DNA of 64,000 bases, taken from Ramlibacter montanisoli. Lineage in GTDB: Bacteria > Pseudomonadota > Gammaproteobacteria > Burkholderiales > Burkholderiaceae_C. The position numbers and the translations under genes were made by a program. Under the pieces are notes generated by a model. It had not been told where the DNA came from, did not search any database, and was given only the letters and a program-made list of their open reading frames with translations. The stretch covers positions 2,790,001 through 2,854,000 of the forward strand of contig NZ_JABFCS010000001.1 of assembly GCF_013087525.1 (NCBI RefSeq), in the 5' to 3' direction. Below, piece by piece: positions 29,161 to 37,514 of the stretch. The number at the start of each line of letters is the position of its first letter. Position 1 is the first letter of the stretch.

Positions 29161-30000
29161 TCAGGCCAGCACGCGGCGCAGGAAGGCGCTCAGGCGGTCG
29201 GTGGCGGCCACCAGCAGCACGAACACGATCAGCATGGTGCTGACCTCGCCGCCGTTGAACATCTTCATCGAGGAGTCCATCTGCTGCCCGAGGCCGCCGG
29301 CGCCGACGAAGCCCAGCACCGCCGAGGAACGGATCGCGCACTCCCAGCGGTACACGGTGTAGCTGGTGAGCTCCGCGGCGTTCTGCGGAAGCAAGGCGTA
29401 GAAGAAGGCCTGCAGCCGTCCCGCGCCGTTGCGCAGCAGCGTGCTGGCCGCGTGTGCGTCGCCGCTCTCCAGGATCTCTCCGTACACCTTGCCCAGCATG
29501 CCGCCGTAGGTCAGCGCGATCGCCAGCACGCCCGCCGTCGGGCCCAGCCCCACGACGCGCACGAAGACCAGCGCCCAGATCAGTTCCGGCACGCTGCGCA
29601 GCACCACCATCAGCGCGCGCAAGGCGAAGCGCACCACCGCCGGCAAGGTCCCCATGCGGCCGGCCAGCCCCGAGATGGACAGCGTGCGCACCGACAGCAG
29701 CGTGAGCGGCAGGGCGATCAGCAGCGCCAGCGCCAGTCCGGCGGTGGCGATGGCGACGGTGCGCCAGGTCTCGCGCAACACCAGCCAGAGGAACTCGCCG
29801 TCCACGCGCGGCGGCATGAAGCCGGCCAGGAAGTGCAACGTGGGCTTCAGGCTTTCCGGCGACAGCAGCTGCCAGGGCTTGAACTCGGTCCACACCAGCA
29901 GCGGCCACAGCAGCACGCCGGCGAGCAGCAGCCCGGTGACGCGCGCCCGCCAGGCGGGGTCGCGGCGCGGGTGGCTGCCCTGGGAAAGGACCGCGGCCAT
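29161..30000 (-). CDS. phnE: Phosphonate-type ABC transporter permease PhnE (first copy)
   Basis: 279 residues. About six transmembrane segments are visible, with the same loop style as its partner (YRWECAIRSSAVLGFVGAGG) and ALRALMVVLRSVPELIWALV earlier. The two PhnE proteins are homologous but clearly different. It begins 1 bp after the end of phnC, indicating translational coupling. Confidence 0.9.
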   Translation of the reverse strand: MAAVLSQGSHPRRDPAWRARVTGLLLAGVLLWPLLVWTEFKPWQLLSPESLKPTLHFLAGFMPPRVDGEFLWLVLRETWRTVAIATAGLALALLIALPLTLLSVRTLSISGLAGRMGTLPAVVRFALRALMVVLRSVPELIWALVFVRVVGLGPTAGVLAIALTYGGMLGKVYGEILESGDAHAASTLLRNGAGRLQAFFYALLPQNAAELTSYTVYRWECAIRSSAVLGFVGAGGLGQQMDSSMKMFNGGEVSTMLIVFVLLVAATDRLSAFLRRVLA

Positions 30001-30001
30001 G

Positions 30002-30825
30002 TCAGCGGCAGTTCATCGCCACCGGGCGCGACCGGGGCGGGAGTTCCTCGAAGGGCAGCATCGGCTCGGGCTGTGCTTCCTGCGCATACAGCTCGTCCAG
30101 CAGCGGCTGCGTGACCTGCGCGGCGTGCAGGTCGAACACCACCTGGCCGGCGCGCAGGCCGACGATGCGCGGGAAGTGCTGCAGCGCCACCGGCACGTCG
30201 TGCAGCGTCGCCACCAGCGTGGCGCCGCGTTCCGCCGCGGCTTGCGCGAGCGTGGCGACCGCTTGCCCGGCCCGCGCGGGATCGAGCGCGGACAAGGGCT
30301 CATCCACCAGCAGCAGGTTGGCCTGCGAGAGCAGCGCGCGCGCCAGGCCGACGCGCTGGCGTTCGCCGCCCGAGAGGCGGTCAACGCGCGCGAACAGCTT
30401 GTCGGCGACGTCGAAGCGCGCGAGCGCCGCATCCGCCTGCGCGATGCCCGTGGGATAGACCAGGCTGCGCAGGCTTTGCCACAGGCCCTGGTGCGGCAGG
30501 CGGCCGGCGAGCACCGAGGTGACCACGCGCTGGCGCGGCGGCAGGGGCGGCACCTGCGGCGCGAGGAACAGGAGCCGCGCAGCTGCTGCAGCCTGCGCGT
30601 GGACAGCGTCCACGGGTTGTGGTCGTCCAGCAAGACGCTGCCGCCGGCGGGCCGCAGCGCGCACGCCAGCAGCTGCAGCAGCGTCGTCTTGCCGGCACCG
30701 GACGGGCCGATGATCGCGACCTGCTCCCCCGAGGCGATGTCCAGCGTCACGCGCTGCAGGGCCAGCGGCGCGGAGGTCGGTGCCGCGGGATGGCGGCCGG
30801 ACAGTGCGTGCAGCGCGAGCTTCAT
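30002..30825 (-). CDS. phnC: Phosphonate-type ABC transporter ATP-binding protein PhnC (frame break)
   Basis: About 274 residues when restored. Walker A is GPSGAGKTT, the signature is LSGGERQRVGLARAL, and Walker B is LLLVDEPLSALDP. The frame breaks near 30576, where one base is missing on the minus strand between QQLRG and RLLFLAPQV. Both sides of the break are well conserved, so the gene is probably intact in the organism. It starts 3 bp after phnD. Confidence 0.87.
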
Positions 30826-30828
30826 GTC

Positions 30829-31683
30829 TTACTTCAGCAGCCCCGCGTTGCGCGCCGCGCCCTCGATGCCCTTGTAGTTCTCCACGCGCGTCGGCAGGAA
30901 GCGGGTGGCGCGCTGCAGCTCCAGGATCTCCTTGCCCTCGGCGGTGGCCGCCGACAGTTCGGTGAAGGCCTGCGCCAGCTTCTGGCGCTGCGCCGCCGGC
31001 ATGTCGGCGTGCACGCTCCAGTTGTAGTCGTAGTAGGCGGGCGTCGTGTAGAACACGCGGACCTTGGCCGGGTCCACCTTCTTGTCGGCGACCAGCTTTT
31101 CCCACACCGAGATGTTCAGCGCGCCGGCATCGACCTTGCCGGAGGCAACCGCGGCGACGGTCGCGTCGTGCGCGCCCGAATAGGCCACGCGCTTCAGGTC
31201 GCGGTCGGGATCCACGCCGGCAGCCAGCAGGAAGTTGCGCGGCATCAGGTGGCCGGAGGTGCTGGACTGCGAGCCGAAGCTCAGGTTGCGGCCCTTGAGG
31301 TCGGCCAGCGACTTCACGGCGGGATCGGTGGTGATGAAGACCGAGCGGAACTTCTCGTCTTCTTCGCGCTGCACCAGCGGGATCACCTTGCCGCCGGAGC
31401 GCTGGTTCGCCTGCACGAAGGTGAAGCCGCCGAACCAGGCCAGGTCCACCTGCTTGTTGACCAGCGCCTCCACCGCCGCCGCGTAGTCGGTCACGGGCGT
31501 GAATTCCACCTTGGTGCCGAGCTTGCGCTCCAGGTACTTCACCAGCGGCGCCGCCTTGCGCGCCAGTTCCGTCGGCGATTCGTCCGGGATGGCGGTGATG
31601 CGGAACACCTGCTGGGCCTGCGCGGCGAGGGCAAAGGCGGCCAGGGCGAAGCCGGCGAGGAGTCGGGACGTGGTCTTGTTCAT
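30829..31683 (-). CDS. phnD: Phosphonate-type ABC transporter substrate-binding protein PhnD
   Basis: 284 residues with a signal peptide ending near LAAQAQQ. The fold is that of PhnD-type receptors (FRITAIPDESPTELARKAAP, LAWFGGFTFVQANQRS, and GSQSSTSGHLMPRNFLL, which carries the Ser/Thr cluster that binds the oxyanion end in relatives). A GGAGG ribosome-binding site lies 6 bp before the ATG, inside the 24-bp gap after senA. Known family ligands are phosphonates and phosphite; here the operon with senA makes a selenium or other oxyanion ligand worth testing. Confidence 0.9.
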   Translation of the reverse strand: MNKTTSRLLAGFALAAFALAAQAQQVFRITAIPDESPTELARKAAPLVKYLERKLGTKVEFTPVTDYAAAVEALVNKQVDLAWFGGFTFVQANQRSGGKVIPLVQREEDEKFRSVFITTDPAVKSLADLKGRNLSFGSQSSTSGHLMPRNFLLAAGVDPDRDLKRVAYSGAHDATVAAVASGKVDAGALNISVWEKLVADKKVDPAKVRVFYTTPAYYDYNWSVHADMPAAQRQKLAQAFTELSAATAEGKEILELQRATRFLPTRVENYKGIEGAARNAGLLK

Positions 31684-31707
31684 CGGGGGCCTCCGGTGGG
31701 TAGGGGA

Positions 31708-32924
31708 TTAGACCGCAGAAGCCTTGGACCCGTCGCCCATGCGGACACTGCGGAAACCGGCCAGGATGTCGCGCCGGTGCGGTTCGTAGAAATTGCGGTA
31801 GCGGGCATGGGCGAGCGCGGGCGCGGTGGCCACGGACGCGCCGCGCAGCACGCGCCGGGTGCCGAACCAGGGCTGCGAATAGTCGCGGTAGGGATGCGGC
31901 GCGAAGCCCGGATACGGTTCGAAACGACTGGCGGTCCATTCCCACACCTGGCCCCAGCGGAAGCCCGGGCCGGTCATGGCAGCGCATTCCCATTCGGCCT
32001 CGGTCGGCAGGCGGCGGCCGGCCCAGCGGCACCAGGCGTCGGCTTCGTGCGCGCACAGGTGCAGCGCGAACTCGTCCTCGCGCAGCGGCTGCCCCGCCGG
32101 CCGCCGCTGCCGCAGGTCCGCCACCCAGGCACGGCCCTCGGGCGTCCACCACTGCGGGTCCTCGTAGCCACCGGCTTCGACGAAGGGCAGGAAGGCGGCC
32201 CAGGTGACGGGCTCGGCATCGATGGCATACGGCGCCAGTTCGACCTCGTGGGGGCCCAGTTCGTTGTCGAAGGCGAAGCCTCCTTCCGCGTGCCCCAGGA
32301 CAAAGCGCTGCGCGGGCAGTTCCAGTTCGCGGCGCCTGCCCCCGTCGCCGTCGTATCCCCTTCGCGCAGCGGGATGCCCAGGCCCTGCCCCATGTACACC
32401 GCGGCCTCGGCGTGCATCTGCTCGTGGACCACGGCCAGGCGGTAGAAGTACAGGGCGTCGTCGCCCGCATCCTGCGGCAGGGCGTCCAGCAATTCCAGGG
32501 TGCCGGCCAGCGTGCGCTCGAGGTAATGGGCCGTCGCCTCGCCGTCCGGCAGCGGCAGGTCCCAGCGCGTGCCGTGCGCGACGCGGCTCGAGTCGTACCA
32601 GGCATCGGCCGACGGCAGCAGGGACGCCGGCCGCTGCACGCCCGGGTCCGCCCGGGTGCCGAGTGCGCGCTGCGGGTTGCGTGCGATCCACCACTCCTGG
32701 AACCAGGCGACGTGCCCCAGCTCCCACAGCGGCGGATTCAGTTCCTCGGCATGGGGAACGCGCGGCTGCGGACCCAGGGCCGCGCGGTAGTCCTGCGCCA
32801 GCCGCAGCGTGCGCCCACGTGCGGCAAGCAGTGCCGTCCGCACCGCGGACGCAGGGCCATGCCGCAGCGCCGACGCCTCGTCGGCGCCGGCCGCGCTATA
32901 AACCCCGGATGCCGCGTTCCCCAT
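31708..32924 (-). CDS. senA: SenA-type selenoneine synthase (EgtB-like), frame break
   Basis: About 405 residues. SenA is an iron-dependent EgtB homologue that joins hercynine to a selenosugar, leading to selenoneine. The N-terminal DinB-like domain has ELGHVAWFQEWW and the metal motif HEQMHAE (HX3HXE). The C-terminal FGE-sulfatase domain has WCRWAGRRLPTEAEWECAA and RVLRGASVATAP. The frame breaks at the run 32339-32343 (five, where six restore TGGRRRELELPAQ). The ATG at 32924 overlaps the divergent senB start by 16 bp; the in-frame GTG at 32843 is a likelier start. Paralogous ergothioneine EgtB is the main alternative, but senB and selD next door favour SenA. Confidence 0.85.
32897..32902 (+). 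promoter_or_regulatory. TATAAA -10-like hexamer just before senB
   Basis: TATAAA at 32897-32902 ends 6 bp before the senB ATG at 32909. A transcript starting at the usual distance would begin at or near the A of the ATG. No ribosome-binding site is visible, so senB may be leaderless. The position 17 bp upstream lacks a good -35 match. Confidence 0.35.
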
Positions 32925-33907
32925 CGGTCGTCATCGTAAGCCCCGCGCTGGCCGACGCCAACAATGGCAACTGGCGCACCGCCCGCCGCTGGCAGGAACT
33001 GCTGGCGCCGCACTGCCGCGCCAGGATCGCCAGGGAATGGCCCGACGCGGGAACCGAAGAGGACACGGTGATGCTGGCACTGCATGCGCGGCGGTCCGCG
33101 CAGCCGATCGCTGCCTGGGCGCAGCGGCATCCGGGGCGCGGCCTGGCGGTGGTGCTGACCGGCACCGACCTGTACCAGGACCTCGCGATCGATGCGGCCG
33201 CCCAGCGTTCCGTGGAACTGGCGCAGCGGCTGGTGGTGCTGCAGGAGCGCGGCGCCGACGCCCTGCCCCCGCAGCACCGCGGCAAGGCGCGCGTCGTGTA
33301 CCAGTCGGCACCGGCCTTGCCGGTGCTGGCGAAACCGAAGGACCTGCTGCAGGCCGTGATGGTCGGCCACCTGCGGCAGGTGAAGACGCCGCAGACCCTG
33401 TTCGACGCCGCCCGGCTGCTGCGCGGGCGTGACGACATCCGCATCACGCACATCGGCGGCGCGGAGGGCGAGCCGGAGCTGGCCGCACAGGCCAGCGCGA
33501 CCGCGCAGGAATGCACCGCCTACAGCTGGCTCGGCGGCGTGCCGCACGAGGACACGCTGCAGCACATCCGCGCGGCCCACGTGCTGGTCCACACCAGCGC
33601 GATGGAAGGAGGTGCCCACGTGATCCTGGAAGCGGTGCGCTGCGGCACGCCGGTACTGGCGAGCCGCGTTCCCGGCAACGTCGGCATGCTGGGCGAGGAC
33701 TACGCGGGCTACTTCACGCACGGCGATGCGGCGGCGCTGGCCGGGCTGCTGGCCGCCTGCCGCCAGGGCCAGAATTCGGAAAACCCCGCGGACCGCCTGC
33801 TCGAGCGCCTCGGCGCACAATGCGCGCTGCGCGCCCCGCTGTTCGACGCGGGCGCCGAGCGCACCGCGCTGCTGAACCTGCTGCAAGAACTGGAACCCGC
33901 CCCATGA
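32909..33907 (+). CDS. senB: SenB-type selenosugar synthase (GT-B glycosyltransferase)
   Basis: 332 residues. SenB makes a selenosugar from selenophosphate and a UDP-sugar, forming the C-Se bond used by SenA. The GT4-like fold is shown by VVIVSPALADANNGNWRTAR at the start, VVLTGTDLYQDLAID, AVMVGHLRQVKTPQTLFDA, and the nucleotide-sugar motif MEGGAHVILEAVRCGTPVLA. It is divergent from senA and its stop overlaps the selD ATG (ATGA). No frame break is seen. Confidence 0.9.
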   Translation: MPRSPSVVIVSPALADANNGNWRTARRWQELLAPHCRARIAREWPDAGTEEDTVMLALHARRSAQPIAAWAQRHPGRGLAVVLTGTDLYQDLAIDAAAQRSVELAQRLVVLQERGADALPPQHRGKARVVYQSAPALPVLAKPKDLLQAVMVGHLRQVKTPQTLFDAARLLRGRDDIRITHIGGAEGEPELAAQASATAQECTAYSWLGGVPHEDTLQHIRAAHVLVHTSAMEGGAHVILEAVRCGTPVLASRVPGNVGMLGEDYAGYFTHGDAAALAGLLAACRQGQNSENPADRLLERLGAQCALRAPLFDAGAERTALLNLLQELEPAP

Positions 33908-34974
33908 ACGCCCCCTTGCCCGCCACCGCCGCCGAACCCCGCCTCACCTCGCTGTCGCATGGCGGCGGTTGCGGCTGCAAGATCGCGCCCGGCGTGCTGT
34001 CCGAGATCCTCAAGGGCACGGCGCGCCTGCCCATGCCGCCTGAACTGCTGGTGGGGATCGAGACGGCCGACGACGCCGCGGTGTACCAGCTCAACGACGA
34101 GCAGGCGCTGATCGCCACCACCGACTTCTTCATGCCGATCGTGGACGACCCCTACGACTTCGGCCGCATCGCCGCCACCAACGCGATCTCCGACGTGTAT
34201 GCCATGGGCGGCAAGCCCATCATGGCGCTGGCGCTGGTGGGCATGCCGATCAGCGTGCTGAGCACGGCCACCATCGGCCGCATCCTGGAAGGCGGCGAGT
34301 CGGTCTGCAAGGCGGCCGGCATCCCGATCGCCGGTGGCCACACCATCGATTCGGTCGAGCCGATCTACGGGCTGGTCGCCCTGGGCCTGGTGCACCCCAA
34401 GCGCGTGAAGCGCAATGCCGATGCGCGCCCCGGCGACGTGCTGGTGCTGGGCAAGCCGCTGGGCGTGGGCGTGCTGTCGGCCGCGCTCAAGAAGGAGAAG
34501 CTCGATGCCGCCGGCTACGAGCGCATGATTTCCACCACCACGCGGCTGAACACGCCCGGCCCGGAACTGGCCGCGATCGATGGCGTGCATGCGTTGACCG
34601 ACGTCACCGGCTTCGGCCTGGCGGGCCATGCGCTGGAACTGGCGCGCGGCGCGAAGCTGTCGCTGGACATCGAGTGGAACAAGGTGCCGGTGCTGGAAGG
34701 CGTGCGCGAACTGGCGCGCGCCGGCTTCGTGACCGGTGCGTCGGGCCGCAACTGGGCCGGCTACGGCGCGGAGATCGCGGTGCCCAAGGGCTTCGAGGAT
34801 GCGGAGCTCGCGCTGCTGACGGATCCGCAGACCAGCGGCGGACTGCTGGTGTCCTGCGCACCCGAGACGGTGGACCAGGTGCTGGCGGTGTTCCGCAGCC
34901 ATGGTTTCGGCCAGGCGGCGGTGATCGGGCAGGCGCGGGCGGGGACCGCCGGCGCGCGGCTCACCATCCGCTAA
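33904..34974 (+). CDS. selD: Selenophosphate synthetase (SelD/SenC)
   Basis: 356 residues. It makes selenophosphate from selenide and ATP. The active-site segment HGGGCGCKIAPG carries cysteine at the catalytic position, so no selenocysteine is needed. Other family motifs are TADDAAVYQLND, TTDFFMPIVDDPYDFGRIAA, GGHTIDSVEPIYG and LTDPQTSGGLLVS. It is coupled to senB by a 4-bp overlap, which matches the senC position in described selenoneine clusters. It could also supply selenophosphate for tRNA or selenoprotein use. Confidence 0.95.
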   Translation: MNAPLPATAAEPRLTSLSHGGGCGCKIAPGVLSEILKGTARLPMPPELLVGIETADDAAVYQLNDEQALIATTDFFMPIVDDPYDFGRIAATNAISDVYAMGGKPIMALALVGMPISVLSTATIGRILEGGESVCKAAGIPIAGGHTIDSVEPIYGLVALGLVHPKRVKRNADARPGDVLVLGKPLGVGVLSAALKKEKLDAAGYERMISTTTRLNTPGPELAAIDGVHALTDVTGFGLAGHALELARGAKLSLDIEWNKVPVLEGVRELARAGFVTGASGRNWAGYGAEIAVPKGFEDAELALLTDPQTSGGLLVSCAPETVDQVLAVFRSHGFGQAAVIGQARAGTAGARLTIR

Positions 34975-35777
34975 CGGAACACCGGCGCCCGGTTCTCCAG
35001 CGCCGCCTGCACCGCTTCCCTCTGGTTCGCGCTGCCGATCAGCCGCTGCTGCTCGAAGGCCTCCGCCACCAGCACGCGGGCCGCGTCCACCGGCGACGCG
35101 GTGTTCATCAAGCGCTTGGCCGCGCGGATCGCATCGGGATTGCTCGCCGCGATCTGACGCGCCATCGCGCGCGCGTCCGCGAGAGGGTCGTCGCTGGTGC
35201 GCGTCGCCAGTCCCAGGTTCACGGCTTCGACACCGGCCACCACGCGCCCGGTGAAGGTCAATTCGCGCGCGACGTCCGTGCGCGTGAGTTCCGTCAGCAG
35301 CACGCAGCCGGCCATGTCCGGCACCAGCCCCCACTTCACTTCCATCACCGAGAGCTTCGCCTCCGGATGCACGATGCGCACGTCGGCGCCCAGCGCGATC
35401 TGCAGGCCGCCGCCGAAGGCCACGCCCTGCACGGCCGCGATCACCGGCACCGGCAGCTCGCGCCAGCCCCAGGCGACCTGCTGCCAGAAGTTGGCCAGGC
35501 CATGCGTGCGCGGCACCAGGTCGCCGATGCCGGCCGCGCCGTCCTGCGTGGCGATGCCCTGCAGGCTGGACTTGTCCAGCCCCGCGCAGAACGCGCGGCC
35601 CTCGCCGTGCAGCACGACGGCGCGCACGCGCGCATCGCCGCGCACCTGGGCGATAGCGGCGATCAGGGCGCGGAACATCTCCGGATCCAGGGCATTCATC
35701 TTGTCGGCGCGCACCATGGCCACCTCGGCCACGCCCTGTTCGTCCACGCCCACGCGGACGCGCTGTTCATCGTTCAT
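34971..35777 (-). CDS. Crotonase/enoyl-CoA hydratase family protein
   Basis: 268 residues. The crotonase fold is clear. The two oxyanion-hole segments are GRAFCAGLDKSSLQG and AVQGVAFGGGLQIALGADVR. The usual glutamates of true hydratases are not evident: the stretch after the second segment reads SVMEVKWGLVPDMAG, as in several isomerase or unknown-function crotonases. The CoA substrate is therefore open. Its stop codon overlaps the selD stop on the opposite strand. Confidence 0.88.
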   Translation of the reverse strand: MNDEQRVRVGVDEQGVAEVAMVRADKMNALDPEMFRALIAAIAQVRGDARVRAVVLHGEGRAFCAGLDKSSLQGIATQDGAAGIGDLVPRTHGLANFWQQVAWGWRELPVPVIAAVQGVAFGGGLQIALGADVRIVHPEAKLSVMEVKWGLVPDMAGCVLLTELTRTDVARELTFTGRVVAGVEAVNLGLATRTSDDPLADARAMARQIAASNPDAIRAAKRLMNTASPVDAARVLVAEAFEQQRLIGSANQREAVQAALENRAPVFR

Positions 35778-35846
35778 CCGAAGCTCCTGTTGGCAGCCTG
35801 CATTCTGCGCGAGTCAGGCTTTTGACAGCTTCGCGCCCTGCGCGTC

Positions 35847-35866
35847 GGGGACAGTCCCGCCCTGCG
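35847..35866 (+). repeat. Fragment resembling the 43.3-kb palindromic elements
   Basis: GGGGACAGTCCCGCCCTGCG at 35847-35866 shares GGACAGTCCC and CGCCCTGCG with the right end of the element at 43302-43403. The conserved core (TCTGCGAATGTCC, TAAAGGAGGAG) is absent. The 216-bp spacer 35778-35993 also holds GGGT-CT-ACCC at 35897-35906, a small inverted repeat that could be an operator for the following Liv operon. Confidence 0.4.
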
Positions 35867-35993
35867 CCGACAAGGCAGAGCACGCAAAACTACTTAGGGT
35901 CTACCCCCTTTCTGCGCTGCAGCATGCCTTGCACCATTGGCGGCCTTGGCGGGATCCCCCGCCGGGCCGTTCGCACCCTTCCGGAGGAGAGAC

Positions 35994-36767
35994 TTGTCCG
36001 CTGAGACCATCCTGGAAACCCAGGGCCTGACCAAGGAGTTCAAGGGCTTCGTCGCCGTGAACAACGTGGATCTCAAGGTCAGGCGCGGCGACATCCATGC
36101 GCTGATCGGCCCCAATGGCGCCGGCAAGACGACCTTCTTCAACCTGCTGACGAAGTTCCTGCCGCCCACGCGCGGCACGATCACGTACCAGGGCACCGAC
36201 ATCACGCACGAGCGGCCGGCGCAGACCGCGCGCCGCGGCATCGTGCGCTCCTTCCAGATCTCCGCCGTGTTCCCGCACATGACCGTGCTGGAGAACGTGC
36301 GCGCGGCGCTGCAGCGCAACCTGGGCACTTCCTTCCACTTCTGGAAGCCGGAAAAGACGCTGCACCACCTGCACGCCCGCGCCCACGAGCTGCTGGCCTC
36401 GGTGGACCTGCAGGATTTCGCCGACGAGCTGACCGTGAACCTGCCCTATGGCCGCAAGCGCGCGCTGGAACTGGCGACCACGCTGGCGCTGGAGCCGGAC
36501 CTGATGCTGCTGGACGAGCCGACGCAGGGCATGGGCCACGAGGACGTGCACCGCGTGACCCAGCTGATCAAGAAGGTGTCCGAGGGCCGCACCATCCTCA
36601 TGGTGGAGCACAACATGAACGTGGTGTCCTCCATCGCCGACCGCATCACGGTGCTGCAGCGCGGCGGCGTGATCGCCGACGGCACCTACGCGGAAGTCTC
36701 GAAGAACCCGCAGGTGATCGAGGCCTACATGGGCTCGACCGACAACGAACTGCAGGGAGCGCACTGA
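35994..36767 (+). CDS. livG: Branched-chain-type ABC transporter ATP-binding protein LivG (second system)
   Basis: 257 residues from TTG 35994, which has GGAGGAGA about 4 bp upstream; an upstream TTG at 35937 lacks a site. Walker A is GPNGAGKTT, the signature region is LPYGRKRALELATTL, and Walker B is LMLLDEPTQGMG with the switch His in LMVEHNMNVV. It begins a second Liv operon of order livG-livF-livK-livH-livM. Confidence 0.92.
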   Translation: MSAETILETQGLTKEFKGFVAVNNVDLKVRRGDIHALIGPNGAGKTTFFNLLTKFLPPTRGTITYQGTDITHERPAQTARRGIVRSFQISAVFPHMTVLENVRAALQRNLGTSFHFWKPEKTLHHLHARAHELLASVDLQDFADELTVNLPYGRKRALELATTLALEPDLMLLDEPTQGMGHEDVHRVTQLIKKVSEGRTILMVEHNMNVVSSIADRITVLQRGGVIADGTYAEVSKNPQVIEAYMGSTDNELQGAH

Positions 36768-37474
36768 TGGCCGCCGGCGAGATGGTCCACATCGAGAACC
36801 TCAACGCCTGGTACGGCGAGTCGCACGTGCTGCACGGCGTGAACATGAGCGTGAACGAGGGCGAGGTGGTGTCCCTGCTGGGCCGCAACGGCGCGGGCCG
36901 CACGACCACCATGCGCGCGATCATGGGCCTGACCGGCGCGCGCAAGGGCTCGATCCGCATCAAGGGCCAGGAGACGATCCGGATGGCGCCGCACAAGATC
37001 GCGCGCCTCGGGGTCGGTTACTGCCCGGAAGAGCGCGGCATCTTCGCCAGCCTGTCGGCGGAGGAGAACCTGATGCTGCCGCCCGCCATCGCCGAAGGCG
37101 GCATGAGCGTGGCCGAGATCTACGACATGTTCCCCAACCTGAAGGAGCGCGCCAACAGCCCCGGCACGCGCCTGTCGGGCGGCGAACAGCAGATGCTGGC
37201 CGTGGCGCGCATCCTGCGCACCGGCGCGCGCCTGCTGCTGCTGGACGAGATCTCCGAAGGCCTGGCGCCGGTGATCGTGCAGAAGCTCGCCGAGACCATC
37301 CGCACGCTCAAGGCCAAGGGCTACACCATCGTGCTGGTGGAACAGAACTTCCGCTTCGCCGCGCCGCTGGCCGACCGCTTCTACGTGATGGAGCACGGCA
37401 AGATCGTGCGCGAGTTCGCCCAGAGCGAGCTGGCGGCCAATACCGAGATGCTGCAGGAATACCTGGGCGTCTAG
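36767..37474 (+). CDS. livF: Branched-chain-type ABC transporter ATP-binding protein LivF with Arg in Walker A
   Basis: 235 residues; the ATG overlaps the livG stop. The Walker A motif reads GRNGAGRTTT, with arginine in place of the invariant lysine. Other elements are intact: signature LSGGEQQMLAVARIL, Walker B LLLLDEISEGLAP (Ile-Ser after the catalytic Glu region rather than Pro), and LVEQNFRFAAPLAD. LivG in the same operon keeps its lysine. I recall that GRNGAGR is seen in other Liv-type ATPases, so it may be a lineage feature rather than decay. Confidence 0.9.
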   Translation: MAAGEMVHIENLNAWYGESHVLHGVNMSVNEGEVVSLLGRNGAGRTTTMRAIMGLTGARKGSIRIKGQETIRMAPHKIARLGVGYCPEERGIFASLSAEENLMLPPAIAEGGMSVAEIYDMFPNLKERANSPGTRLSGGEQQMLAVARILRTGARLLLLDEISEGLAPVIVQKLAETIRTLKAKGYTIVLVEQNFRFAAPLADRFYVMEHGKIVREFAQSELAANTEMLQEYLGV

Positions 37475-37514
37475 TCCCCGATACAAGTCCGAGTCGTTTC
37501 AACAAGGAGACCCC

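Noticed and set aside
34971-35777. Crotonase gene as part of the selenoneine locus
   Set aside because: It is convergent with selD, its stop merely overlaps, and no CoA chemistry is known in the pathway.
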